DNA of 60,000 nucleotides from Polytrichum commune (Eukaryota; Streptophyta; Polytrichopsida; Polytrichales; Polytrichaceae): positions 52,469,554 to 52,529,553 of the forward strand of contig OX485803.1 in NCBI GenBank assembly GCA_950295325.1, in the 5' to 3' direction. Below, one piece after another: positions 11,587 to 22,980 of this stretch. Both the position numbers and the translations under genes were made by a program. Numbering within the stretch: the stretch's first letter is position 1; the number at the start of each line of letters is the position of its first letter. The notes beneath the pieces were generated by a model. That model was not told where the DNA came from. It did not search any database and was given only the letters and a program-made list of their open reading frames with translations.

Positions 11587-12496
11587 GAAGTAGAACCTGA
11601 AAGGAAACAGAACTCAGAACTCAACTGAAGTATGAAAAAAAAAGCTGAAGAAACGAAACGCAACGCACCGCCTCGCCCGGCCCGCTCCCGCTCCCACTCC
11701 TTCTCCTTCTCCGTCTTTTTCTTTCTTTAAGGATGCCTGGTGGGTTTGAAGCAAGGGTTATGGGTTCGCCGCTCACAGACTTCGCCGATCCGCTCACACA
11801 GACTTCGCCGCTCACAGGTTTCTCCGCTCACATGTATCACAACTCACAGATTTCACAACTCAGAGAGGCCGGCTCCCTCACAAATCACACAGGCTTGCAG
11901 GTACTACGACGACACAACAACTCTCTCACAGAAGTAACAACAAATTTAAGGTCCAGGTGCTTGTTTGTGAAACCAACAACGAAAATGGAACCTCCACTAC
12001 TACGGAGTCAAAGCTGGTTTAGGGAAGCAAGGGGAGCCCTAAACCACAAGCCACTCTAATCCTAAAGGGCCTAAACCACAAGCCAACAAGGCATAGTCTC
12101 CAACTATGCATAGTATTGAAAACCTTACCTAAAATATATATATTTGGTCGGCTGCCCGCCGTGAAAATTATTTCTCAATCGGCAATTTGCCGTGGATACT
12201 CTAGGGCAGCTTGCCGAAATGCCGGCATTTTATTTTTCTAATCGGCCCATTTCCGTCAACCTTCATTTTCTTCCGGAACCCCTGCCTAAACTTTCCAATT
12301 GCATTCGGAAATTCTCAAAATCAACCGGCTAGCTCGTAACTAACTGCCGGCACTACCTGTTCATTGGTGGGGGTGGTCCTAGCTGCAAGGGAATTTGCAT
12401 AACTTAATGCCCAGGCAACGTAGGGCCATCATCTCATATATTCGTCATAACTTACATAACAGGGAGCCTGCCTGGGTCGAATATGGAAGCTTTTGA

Positions 12497-12553
12497 GGCC
12501 CCAGCTCTGGACTCACTGGGCCCCAGCTCTGGACTCACTGGGCCCCAGCTCTT
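12497..12553. repeat. 22-bp minisatellite, about 2.6 units
   Basis: GGCCCCAGCTCTGGACTCAC plus TG is repeated exactly at 12497 and 12519, and partially at 12541. It is GC-rich against an AT-rich background and lies about 130 bp outside the proposed hAT end. No function is evident. Confidence 0.85.
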
Positions 12554-12979
12554 CCTATGTTTGTAATGGAAATAAATTTCATGTAATTGTAGGAGCCGAA
12601 AGATAGTCCAGTTCAGGACTCCTCAATTCCAAATACTGTCTGAACCACACAAGGGATATGCATTTAGCAAAATTGCCATGCGAGTTAGGGCCAACTTTCA
12701 GTCTCAAAATTTGGAATCCATCGTTGTGCAGTACTGTATGTATACATGACGAAAAGACGGCCCCGAAAAGACACGTTTGATGCTTGGACCCTACATTAGA
12801 ATATGCACCTAAAGTGGAGACTATTTCTGCTTTTCTTTTTCCTATTGGGTGTAAATTGAAAAGAATCAATTGCAACGAAACCAAATACAGAACCACCGCA
12901 TGGGAAAAGCCATCAAGGGACCCCTGGGATATAAGTGCTAGTGCCTATCTTGGGCCTAACCTTTCATGTCACCGCTAAA

Positions 12980-14340
12980 TTACTCTCGGTAGCAATAAGG
13001 CCTTTGATACACCAAACTTCACCAAACATTTTCAAAACATCAAGCCATATCAAGAGCTTTTTCAAGGTCCTTGAGAGTCCTTTGTCACTCAATCCTGTTC
13101 ATAATCGAGGAGAGCATCCCACACAATCCGATAAATTTTCTCCATTGACCAATGAAGGGAGTTGTAAATCAAGTCGTTCTTTTGTTTCCAACTGATCTAC
13201 AGTATCCCACTATGTTGAAAGAACCAAATCTTTTGGAATTTCTTAAGAGGGGACAAAATAATTTTATCAAAGAAATTGAAGCGTAGAGAAGGATCTCCAT
13301 GGCATCATGTTGGCGTCCTTAACATGATGTTGCCACATGATGTTGGTAGCAAAACGCCAAACCTATCGTGCCAACGGGCAATCATAGAACCTATGTTCAA
13401 CAAACTCCACACTTGGGCGCCCACAATGTGGACAACTTTTGTCCACCTCTTCTTAAATCCGACCTCTCCACTCATCGACCGCCACATCTTTGTGTAAGAC
13501 AGACTAAAGAGAAGCCGCTTCTTTATGGGCATGATGTTTGCCCCAAATCACCGACCACCCAGGATTAACTCCACCCAAAAGAGAGTGTTCCCATTTGCAA
13601 GCAATGGGTTGAGAAGATCACTATAGTTTGTAAGACATTTCCTGCAAAGATTAATTAAGAGCCCAAGAAATTAGTAACCTCCACCCACCACCAACCGTGT
13701 TAATTCGAAGTATAGCTCATCCAAGCATCCAAAAAGAAGTTGGAACTGAGTTTAGATGCTCCCCACACAATGGTGTCAACTCTCATTTAGCCAACCAACC
13801 TTGAAATATGACACTAGGTGACACATTGATTATGTTTGGCCAAATTTTGGTTAAGGTAAGGTATTGAGAGCCCCAAATAAAATTTACCAAGGTGAACAAG
13901 GCCATAATTGAGATCCTTGAAGTATCTGCGTTTCACTACGCAAATAAGGATTGCATCATCCTCCTATCTATACACTCCCACCCATTCATAAGCTAGAGGG
14001 GAATTTTGTTCCATGCCAAGTATCATGGCTTTGAGATGCATGTAGTGTGCTAACAACTTAGGCCAAAAACCATAGCAAGCCTCAATGAGGGAGAATGTAT
14101 TCTAGGCTTCTTTTTATTGCAAGAAGCCTTGACCAGTCATATCTCATATATCTTTAAATTGTCTCAATCCCTTTCTATACAATACAAAAGTTCTATCCAT
14201 GGTGACACCAATAGCAAGCATGTTGTATTTGGTAATCCATCACAGGTTGAGTTCCAAGAAAACAAATTAAAAAGCAATGCCCGTGTCAATGGCATCAGCA
14301 TGAAAATTAAGCAATAAGCTTTATATTGATCATGTTGTAC
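12980..14340 (-). pseudogene. LINE A, C-terminal part with zf-RVT domain
   Basis: Minus-strand frames (several, shifted) show the tail of a plant LINE ORF2. Reading downwards: LYRKGLRQFKDI with GQGFLQ near 14180-14100; EWVGVYR and KDLNYGLVHLGKF near 14000-13880; WGKHHAHKEAASLVCL near 13550-13500; the zinc-binding core CPHCGRPSVEFVEH with FYDCPLAR near 13435-13370; and KQKNDLIYNSLHWSMEK with VWDALLDY near 13180-13100. CxxC...H...C followed by W/RND...W...WD.LLDY is the usual zf-RVT layout. Stops and frameshifts are frequent. It is the expected downstream part of the RT pieces at 19980-20525 and 22981-23910, but about 300 residues of the region between them are missing. Confidence 0.75.
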
Positions 14341-14380
14341 ATTATGCAATATAAGGCATCAATGTAGGGGGGGGGGGGGG

Positions 14381-16484
14381 CATGTGATTGTTTGTTATGT
14401 AGTTTTCTTTTATTTAGGACTAGGTATGTGAATTGTTTAATGGCGTCTTGGTGGATGTTTTTCATGAGGTATTTAATGTTGGGTTTTGGATGGTGAGTTT
14501 ATTGAATTTTAATATAGAGTGTTCTTGTATGGCTCCTCTTACTCGTGCCTCTTACTCTTGAGGGGATTTACTTCCCATCCATTATATTGTAGTGTGTTAA
14601 TTAGTGGGTCGTACTTAGCGTGTTCATCCAAGGCTTGTTCAGGGAATTTGTCATGGCAGTATGTGTGTTCAATGAATTGGAATGTGTGGGAAGGGGAGGG
14701 GATTATTGGTGTTTGGCTTTGGTTTGGGGCCCCTAATATACATAGGACGTTTGGTCTTAGTTTTGTTTGGCATTGGCATGGCAGTTGTGTGCATGTGCAA
14801 CTGAGTATCCAGTATGGGATTGTTGAGTCGGGTAGTCTATTATTGTGGGTGGACTATTATAAATAACCCAGTAAATTTGTTGGCTTGTAGTGTTTGGGCA
14901 ATAAGGTGGATTGCCTTCTTGTGTCTTGAGATTCCAAGTATGTTTTGGATCTCACATGTAAATAGAAGGTGGGGCCATGTGTATTTAGCGTTATTGGGTC
15001 ATAGTGTGCAATTGGGGTTGGTGTGGGTGGTGGGGAAAAAATCCATGTGGTTGCCCATAGATTGTCTATATCAATATCTTAGAGTTTGTGTGATCTGAGC
15101 GTTGAATATACTAGTGGTCTTCTAGAAGTAGTTTCATACTTTGTGGTTGATTTGGTCATTTGATTGTCATTTGATAGTCATTTGTCATCGTATGGGAATT
15201 TGCTTTTGGCAGTAATGGTTTCTCTTTTCAAATGTTCTATGTTGATGAATGTGTGAAGGTTGTGAATGGCTCCATCATATGTGGTTGTCATGCAACTTGC
15301 TAGCCAAGACGGGTGGTATGGGCAATGCAAATACATGGTGTGATGGTAGGTTTTTCTTTGTGTGCTTTGTTGTTTGCTAGTATGTTTGTGAGTTCGTTTA
15401 TGGTGATATTGGTGTGGGCTCAAACTTTGTGGATGGAGATTTTGTGTGGGGTCCAATATATTTTTGGTGTGTCATTGCCGATATGAGTAGCTTGTATGGG
15501 TGGTAGTGTTGTGAGGGTGGGTGTTTGATGTGCTTGTTTACTAGGAATTTGTTATTGAGGTTGTATATGAATATTTGTGTATCTACTTTGGTGGTTTTGT
15601 ATGGTCTTGATGGTGATGAGTGTTGTGTTGAACTCCACTAGGAGGATGTTTTGGTGTCCAAGTAGCCTTTCAAATATTTGGGTGTTGTTGTTGGGGCTAT
15701 ATATTCCTGATCATGCGATGTTGCCTTCTAGGAGTCCTTCGGAGTTTTTGGTAGTTGATATGAAGGAACCACGTGTGTATATGCATTGTTGTGGATGATT
15801 TATTTATTTATATTTTTTTTGGGGGGGGGGTAGTTGTGGTATTATTTGTTTGGTAGGGGTATTGTGGAGGCGAGTTTAGAATGGAGATCAACTTTGGGGG
15901 CGGTTCTACATTTTTTGAGAGAGCTTGATGTTATATTGTGTGGGAGTAGGTTCAATTGGGTAGGTGTCTACATGGATAATGTGAATTTTTTTGTATGATG
16001 CTTTGAAGTTCTTGCGTGGTTATGGTCGGTGGGGCATGCTTGGCCTACTCTGGTCTAGTTAGAGGATTTGGTGTGTCCCATAGAGCCAAAGAGGATATTC
16101 CTAATGTGGGGCGCATTATAGTGCATGAGTTGTGTAGGGCATGTGAGGGAAGATGAGTAGTAGGAGTGCATGATTTTGAATGAGTGTATTAGTAGTTTTG
16201 TAATATCAGGGTTTAGGGTGTGGTGTTGGTTGATAGATTAGATTTTTTTGTAAGTTTTTTCTTGAATAGTATGTTCGTAAGAGCCAAAGCATTTCGATGG
16301 TGAAGTTTTGTGGTGGGGTTGGAGGAAGTTTGTTAAGTGCTGGAGGTTGTTGTGGGAGAATGTGTTTCGTAGCCAATACATTCTTTCAATAATGATGGTG
16401 GCCATGTAGTTCCCTTTTTGGTAGTATATGTGGGATTCCGGAACCTTGTATTTGTATGATGGGTTTATTCGTGTGGATATCTTT
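14381..16484 (-). pseudogene. LINE B, RNase H half
   Basis: The minus strand is strongly A/C-rich (G/T-rich as written). A decayed RNase H domain can be read at about 15690-15340: VEFNTTLITIKTIQNH (region of the catalytic Glu) and KISIHKV.AHTNITINELT followed by NILANNKAHKEKP. This last part matches the AH(T/S)G..GNE.AD.LA tail of RNase H; the usual final Asp is replaced. The first catalytic Asp block is not clear. The remainder has no recognisable domain and carries many stops. A run of 14 G at 14367-14380 marks the low-coordinate edge. It continues, across the solo LTR, with 18433-19975. Confidence 0.68.
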
Positions 16485-17384
16485 TGTTGAGGTCACCCTC
16501 AACCCTCAGCCTTAGACGGAGTAACCCGCTTCTGATTGGTTTACACATACATTACTCCAACTAAATTAGATTGCTTTATTACTAATATTTTGACGAAGGT
16601 GGTCAAGATGCATACCATTTCCAATATCTAATATGATGTTTTCTTCTTGAAAGAATAAGTGCTCTAGGTTTTCAAGTTATTATTCCCCTAAATCCTAATG
16701 TCAAGGTTAAGTGTTTTAGAGGTAAATCATTCTTATGCCTAATATCTTGTAGAGATATCCCAATCTCCTTCATGGTTTGAATGACCTATAATTATTCTTA
16801 TTCCATTCAATATTCCAAGAATGCGTAATTATGAGAGAGTCAAAGCCTTTGTTAACTTCAAACAAACTCCCTTGCTAATGTACATTATACAAGATTTCCT
16901 TATCCATTTCATCATACATGGAATGCACATTGTTCACATGAATTCTCTCGTTAAAGTGTTTGTTTCATTTTCTATGTGTAGAACCTCATATGGTCAAGTC
17001 CTCATCTTCCTTCTAAATCTTATGTAATCATTTAGAATTCCCTTTAATCGATGCGCGAGATTATTGAGGTGAAACCTTAGTCTTGCTCAAGAGTCATGTG
17101 GTGATTGAAATGGCCTATTTGTTGGCCCCTTCCTTTGTCCCTCTCTTGATATGATTTCGTATCCAATGTTTTACGCCTTGCAATCATATCGTACTTTGGT
17201 CCAAAAGTTTAACTCCAAGGATTAGGATGTTCTCAGTATGAGAGTAAATCTAAAACATTAATCTCATAGAAAGCCTTCGAAGTGTTAGTCCCTAAAGACC
17301 TTCCTCTTTTGATTTGCGCCAAATTTTTGCCAAGTTTCTCTTTTCATTTTCTCAAATGTTTCTAAGCTTCAAGAAGTTTCTTAT

Positions 17385-17590
17385 TGCCTTCGGCCTATAA
17401 GTCCTCCAATTTACAAGACCTCCAATGCTTTTAATGTTCTCCGATTTTCAAATCCTCCGACATTATAAAGACCTTAGATTTTTCAATCCTTCGATGTTTT
17501 AAGAATCCTCCGAGGTCCCCCGATCTTCAAGTCCTCTGGTCTTGAAGGCCTCCAGTCTTGAAGTCCTCCGATTTACCAAGCTTCCGAATT
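17385..17590 (+). repeat. degenerate TCAAGTCCTCCGAT-type repeats in LTR U3
   Basis: About ten irregular repeats of a 15-20-bp motif around AAGTCCTCCGAT/CTT (for example TCAAATCCTCCGACATT, CTTCAAGTCCTCTGGTC, TTGAAGTCCTCCGATT). Short repeats in U3 of plant LTRs often act as enhancers. That role is inferred from position only. Confidence 0.6.
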
Positions 17591-18130
17591 ACACCGTGAC
17601 GCTCACAAAAAATGTCTCGTGGTTAGAATGAGGTCCCTTAGGCCCCCTTTGTCTTCCTTTAAATAAGATCCAAGATCTACCATTATTATGATGTGGCGGT
17701 TAGGTCTTTCTTTCCTTTCCTCCTTATTGTCAAATGTATGAATTTACTATTTAAAGCGTTATATGTAGCTGCAGTCTAATTTTGGTTCAGATATATCTAT
17801 TAACAGTAATACCATGTGCTTAAAATAGATGTACTTGTGGAATACATTTGGGGCATTTATTATGTGTCTATATGTGCCATGGGATTCAGTTATACCCTCT
17901 CTAATCCCATTCATCTAAGGTTGGTTACATCCATCTATGTATTCCTCTCTTAATTATGTCCATCTTCTCCTAATCTAGTAGGTATTTCTACTTATACTAA
18001 TCCACTGTATTAGTCCTAATTACACTAGTGCTACTTTTCTCACTAGTAACTCGTTCCCGGTTGGGAGCCCATATCTCTAAAATAGTTGTCCCGCTCCTGA
18101 TACTGAGGCTTTGGACCCGGGTTGGGGGCC

Positions 18131-18137
18131 CTATATA
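18131..18137 (+). promoter_or_regulatory. TATA box of the solo LTR
   Basis: TATATAA preceded by a GC-rich block (GGGTTGGGGGCCC). It lies about 290 bp upstream of the LTR 3' end, where the U3/R junction would be expected. The downstream sequence is C/T-rich (CAGCCTCCTCCCTTGG), typical of plant LTR leaders. There is no evidence that it is active. Confidence 0.5.
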
Positions 18138-18432
18138 ATGTTGGTTAACCTTCAGTCTTCACAGCCTCCTCCCTTGGCTTGGGCTCGCAACTCCTCTTCC
18201 TACATGGCATCCAGGTGCCCTCACGCTCCTTCTCAGGTTGGTTCCCCGTCACCTCTCTCTCCGAACGGCTCTCAAGCCCTTCGTTGATGGCCAACTTCCC
18301 GTCCTAGTCACCTCACTCACACCGTTGTCTTCACACCAGTCGGTTTCCAAGTCCTCCTTCATTACCATAGTTTGGTTCGCCTCCCTCGCGGCTGTTGGTG
18401 TCATCATGCGCGTTTGGAGGCCCTACATCTTT

Positions 18433-19975
18433 ATATGGGTTGCATTCTTGGGTGGATAGTGTGAGGTTGGTTATTTGTAAGGGTGGGGGTATGAATTTGT
18501 AATCTTTGGATTGAGTGTGGTGTAAGCAAGTTGTGTATTTTTTGAGTGTTTTTGGGGCATGGTATTGTGTGAGGAGGAGTAGATTGTGGTCAAGGAGAAT
18601 GTTGTCTGGGTTGAAGAGTTATGCTTCCTCTCACCATTGTCGTGTGGCCCCTTGTGGGGTTTTCCATTGGCTTAGGTAGTGTTGTTGGATTGTTTGTGCC
18701 CCCCATTTGTCTTTTCTATTGGTGGTTTTGGTGTTTATTGTGGCATGGATTTTTGTATCAAGTGTGGAGCATGATGGTATGTTACGGGGGTTTGTGTCGT
18801 TTGGTGGTTCTGGTTGTGGGGGTTGCAGAGTCAGGGGGGGGGCATGCTAGAAGGGGGGATTAGTATGTGTGTTTGTAGTGTGTCTTTGATAATATTGGGC
18901 ATATGTTTGTATTTGGTGCGGAATTTTTCAGTGATAACAATGGTCAAGGTCTCCTGGTTTTGTATTTGTGGTAGTGTTGTGATGCCATACATGTAAAATT
19001 TGTTGAGGTGTTGTTGGGATTTGGCCTCTGTTTGTATTGGGAGGTTGATGTATATTGGGTTGGATTTCCACTTATGTTCAAGGGGGTGCCTTTTATGAGT
19101 AGTTAGTGATGGTAGTGTGTAATTTTGTGATCTCATTCTAATAAGAATAATGGTATGGCTACGGGCGATCTAGTGCAAGCCTAGTGTTTAAATTTGGGGA
19201 GGTGGAGGCATCCTTCATATTTGACATATATGTATTTGGTGAGTCCTTGGTAGATGATGCCTAGTTGGTATGGGCCATTGAGTGCATGTATTAGTTGTTA
19301 GCCTATGCAATTTACACGGTCTGGGAGGAAAGAGATCATATGGATACCGAAGTCTTTGGGTGAGAGGTGGGTAAGAATGTTTCATGTAATTTGGTGACTT
19401 TGCTCAGTATTTTGTCAAGTTTTTTAAAAACTAGTTTGGAAAAGGGGACAAAATAATAAGCGTATGCTATACCAAATTTGATCACTATGTTTAGGGATTT
19501 TTATCCTTTGTTTGAGGCTACCTAGTGAGGAAGATAGGAGTTTACTTTGTTGTTTGGCTTTGTTGGTTGTGATTTCTTACTATAGTTTCCATTAAGTGAT
19601 TGTATAAGGTGTATGATTTGTTTTGGAAGAGGGTAGGGAAGTTCTTGGAAATGTAGGTGATGTTTTGTGAATAGATGTATGTTTTCAAGGTGTTTGGTTT
19701 GAGTTTGGAGTTGGTTAGGCAACCAATGATGGCACATTTATGAGAGGTTGAGGTCCATGTGTGACCATTTAACAAAATTTTGAAGTTTGTGTATTTGTGG
19801 TTGGATTTCTTGGATGTTGTTTGTGATTATTGCGAGGTTGTTGTCATATACGGTGGTGGATATTGTGGTGAAGGATGTTTTGAAGTGGCACCCTAGGTCA
19901 TCTTTCTCCAAGGAGTGGTTCTAGGAATATGATGAACATGAATTTGGTTCAAAATTAATCTATTGACTCATTTCC
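18433..19975 (-). pseudogene. LINE B, reverse transcriptase to C-terminal part
   Basis: Reading on the minus strand from about 19960: FIIFLEPLL, then KDDLGCHFKTS, and VYDNNLAIITNNIQ near 19850, the position of the catalytic Y-A-D-D (here YDNN, so dead). Then come KLQNFVKW, LNLS and KCAIIGCLTN near 19740, the usual W...LNLxKC block after the RT active site. Further down, GITTLPQIQNQETLTIVITE with KFRTKYKHMPN near 18980-18890 matches the GI..L.D......KY segment in LINE C-termini. Sense-strand A/C bias is as strong as in 14381-16484, and together they bracket the solo LTR. The endonuclease and first half of RT are absent. Confidence 0.72.
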
Positions 19976-19979
19976 ATTG

Positions 19980-20525
19980 ATATTTCCGTAAGTCATGCAT
20001 GTTTGTTTCCATGGCCGCACCAATATGCAATGATTTCGGTCCAACTAAACTTCAAATCTAATACCAATCCAGAAGTGTGAAGTATCCAGACTAAATTGTC
20101 CACATAGGGGTTCTTTGCTTTCATAGTGAAGGGAAGTGTCATCATGTATTGATTAATAATCTAATGTGTAGTGCTAGATAGATAGAATTGCTTCCAATGA
20201 GTTGTCGTGGATTGCGGCGTTCACTATCGCATTGAGGGCATGTACAACCACAATAAATAGGTAGGGAGTCTATGGGCATCCTTGCCTCACCCGATGATGA
20301 AGCTAAAAATGGTTCATAGCACAATTATTGAGATTGACCATGACCTCGGCATTTTGAAAAAAGAAGTGAATCATATTGACAAATATGTTTAGCCTACCAA
20401 TTTCCTCCATGGCTTTGAATGTAAAATCCCAAACCACTCTATCATATGCATTGCTAATCCAACTTCAAGAACATCCCAGGGAGATTACAAGCTAAATATT
20501 TTTATTAACCATGTGCATGTCGGGG
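19980..20525 (-). pseudogene. LINE A, reverse transcriptase central part
   Basis: Minus-strand pieces read DMHMVNKN, PGMFLKLD and NAYDRVVWDFTFKAMEEI near 20520-20400 (the RT block carrying the first catalytic Asp), FVNMIHFFFQNAEVMVNLNN near 20380-20330, VRQGCP...YLFIVVVHALNAIVNAA near 20300-20220 and NPYVDNLVWILHTSGLVLDL near 20110-20050. The order of blocks is that of a LINE RT. The Y-A-D-D block itself is too damaged to read (near 20150). Base composition is balanced, unlike LINE B next to it, so the two are different elements. The break at about 19970 is where LINE B starts. Confidence 0.8.
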
Positions 20526-21217
20526 GGTTAATTATAGATAGGCTAGTTATCTAATTTTACTGAATAATTGGAACCCTATTATTCGATAAAATGGTACTTT
20601 GAAGCAATTTTGAAGACCCTATAGGTAAATAGATTTTTTTTTTGGGTAAACTCCATCATTTATCAAAAACTTGGAATTTTGACATAAACTGATATTAATC
20701 CATAACAAAACAACAACAATACAAATTGAAGTACATGCAAATAAAATTGAAACAATTGGGAAACAATCCAACACTAACTTAAACCCGGGGGATGCACTCC
20801 ATTGTGAAGTTGAACACCACATGCGATTTTAAAAAAACCAAAAATAAATAAATAAATCTACTTTCTACATAAAGCATCACCAAAATGGGTCCAAAGTTTA
20901 TCAATTTTGTTTCATGATTAATATACATGGTATCTATTACATAATAAAAAATGGTCACCATATTTGATGATTTATATAAAAATTACTACAAAAATGAAGA
21001 TGACAAAAAAAATTAAAAATATATATACAAAAGATATTATCAATGGTTGTGTACATGTATAGAAAATATCATAATTTTAAAGATTATCTATGGAATATAA
21101 TATAGGGTAGTAAACTTTTATCGCAAGTGGTTATGAATCGTAGGGGGGTATGATTGCCCCGAGAACTTAAAACAAGACCATATCATCACTAAGTAAATGT
21201 TTCCAATTATTATGTGC

Positions 21218-21223
<6 letters not shown>

Positions 21224-21268
<45 letters not shown>
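21224..21268 (+). repeat. (CT)n microsatellite, about 45 bp
   Basis: An uninterrupted TC/CT dinucleotide tract. A second, similar tract of about 36 bp is at 22384-22419. Confidence 0.97.
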
Positions 21269-21271
<3 letters not shown>

Positions 21272-22381
21272 TGCTATGTTATACAAAAAAGTTCCAATTT
21301 TAAACTTTTACACTAAAGCACCTAACAATGATCATCTTTGTAAAGCAAATGATTATAAGCTCAAAGGATCCTAAATCTACATACATGGAAAGAAATCATA
21401 CTTACCATGAAGTGGATGTGACAAAGATGTAGATGAATAGGGTAAAGTAATTAGGGTAATAAACGGGACCCACTTCTCTAATCTATGGTAAAAATTGGGC
21501 TACGAGAACTTACCATAGGTAAGAGCTCCAATATAAACCCTTGACCCTTAAAAGAGATTTTTTTTTTTTTTACCATTCACACAAGTGAGAGGTGCAGCGG
21601 GCCTTGTGTATACACATTAGGGTAATAAATACGTGCTAAGAGTAAGAGAAACTAGGGTTGATCACCAAGAGGAGTATTCTACTTGAAGTAACCCAATCAT
21701 GGCCAAGAAACATGTTTGAACACCCATATGTTGTTTTACAATGAGTGTTGTATTTGGAAATACTTTGGTGCATTTGAAATGGATTAAGTGTGTGCGACAT
21801 GGATAACAATTGGGTCTTGCTGTTATTTACCTAGTGTACGTAACTAATCCTCAATTATTTGTTGGTTGATTGCATGGGCACAGGTGAGGCAGGCCCTTCA
21901 CACATTCAATGCAGTGATGTATTGTGATTATGATATTTTATGCACTCCTATTGGTTGAGGTTACTAGGAATATCTCCTTTGTAAGTACCCCATACATGTG
22001 GTGGATTAGTTAGATGTACTTTGCATAGAAGCAAGAAGGTTGGTGATTAACTTCCAAACCATGGGACAATCAATATCAAACAGTTGATGGTGGATACCAT
22101 ATGGTAGCAAAAACTCTAAGTAAGTTGCATATTATTGCAAAGCAAGATAGATTATGACACAAAATGACTATGTGGTATAACACATCCAATTAGGCATATT
22201 TGCAAGTAACTTGCTTATGCAAAATGTGACTATGCTATCAAATAGGAAGATGCAAAAGACATAGAAAGAGTCTAGTGGATATTCCCACCCACCCACCCTT
22301 GTATTGAAATGATGAAGAGATTGAAGGATTTGGCCTCTGAAAAGAGGAAGTTCAAACTTTTGTAAAACTTTTGAAAAAATC

Positions 22382-22383
<2 letters not shown>

Positions 22384-22419
<36 letters not shown>
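22384..22419 (+). repeat. (CT)n microsatellite, about 36 bp
   Basis: An uninterrupted CT dinucleotide tract, followed by sequence with no recognisable coding potential. Confidence 0.97.
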
Positions 22420-22980
22420 AACAAGTAGCCCCCTTGCAACCCCTCAAACCCTAATAAGTGCACCATGCCCTAAAATCCCTTGTAAGCTACCCTTATCATA
22501 AATTATAAAAAAAAAATAGAATATTACAAATCGTGAGAACAAAAATAAAAAGTTGGGGGGGGTCTATATCTCATCAATCACTTGAAAATACATATGTCAT
22601 ATATGTCACAAGGAGATTTTCCTTTAAAGCCAAGTAATTCAACCTTCAATACATCTAAGGTTCATCCATAGCCAGCATCTAAATTTGACAATTTTTAGTC
22701 AATTGAGGCAATTTCTCGTCCAACTCGAAGACATTCATTGAACCTCATACAAACTATTCGTGCCTCCAAATATTATAGACCTTGATTTATTAATAAAATT
22801 TGAATACTACCTATATTTCTCAACTACCCTATTTTATATATAACATTGTATGGTCCATTTCATCCAAGCTATAGTATTCCAAAATTTGTATAAATTTATG
22901 CTCTATTGAATTAAAAGTACGCTATTTTTTTCTCACGCATTTTTATGAAATTTTGATGATGACTTCCCCGTGAGAAAGAT

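Larger units (their letters stand above)
9226..12366 (-). mobile_element. hAT DNA transposon, dead, candidate full extent
   Basis: The broken hAT transposase at 9665-11586 is bracketed by GTGGGGGT at 9218-9225 and again at 12367-12374, an exact 8-bp direct repeat, the duplication length hAT elements make. The outer ends read CACAGTCCGG on the left and, on the minus strand, CAATGAACAGG on the right. CAATG fits the hAT YARNG terminus; CACAG has one mismatch. Both ends carry short CCGGCT and ATTGCCG motifs within about 200 bp, as subterminal transposase sites would. The TIRs themselves match poorly and the duplication is G-rich, so the exact ends are provisional. Confidence 0.5.
16485..18427 (+). 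mobile_element. solo LTR of an LTR retrotransposon, 1,943 bp
   Basis: Begins TGTTGAGGTCACC and ends GAGGCCCTACA (TGT...ACA), flanked by the 5-bp direct repeat TCTTT at 16480-16484 and 18428-18432. Both are hallmarks of integrase-mediated insertion. Composition changes sharply at both borders: the G/T-rich LINE B sequence stops at one and resumes at the other. A TATATAA at 18131-18137 about 290 bp before the end fits a U3/R/U5 layout with a long U3. No gag, pol, primer site or second LTR is visible, so the internal part was probably lost by LTR-LTR recombination. The parent family is unknown. Confidence 0.7.
20526..22980. other. non-coding block between two LINE A pieces
   Basis: AT-rich with no readable protein. 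It separates RT piece 22981-23910 from RT piece 19980-20525 and could be one or more insertions into LINE A. I saw no target duplication or terminal repeat at its edges. It contains two long CT microsatellites (21224-21268 and 22384-22419). Confidence 0.4.

Noticed and set aside
11733-12059. 108-codon ORF upstream of the hAT transposase, antisense to it
   Set aside because: Lies in the 5' non-coding part of the hAT element, with low-complexity repeats of CTTCGCCGCTCACAG; no domain.
14519-15098. Plus-strand ORFs of 94-115 codons rich in Leu, Trp, Gly and Val, membrane-like
   Set aside because: They are antisense shadows of the A/C-rich LINE B strand; the G/T-rich plus strand automatically gives hydrophobic codons.
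16485-18427. Possibility that the TCTTT-flanked unit is a full short LTR element with two small LTRs
   Set aside because: A second TGTTG start near 18137 (TGTTGGTTAACC) matches the first only over a few bases and lies at the TATA box; no repeated LTR sequence follows, so a single LTR is the simpler reading.
18621-18863. Hydrophobic 80-codon plus-strand ORF that could pass for a membrane protein
   Set aside because: Same cause: antisense of LINE B with G/T-rich composition. No start context or partner exons.
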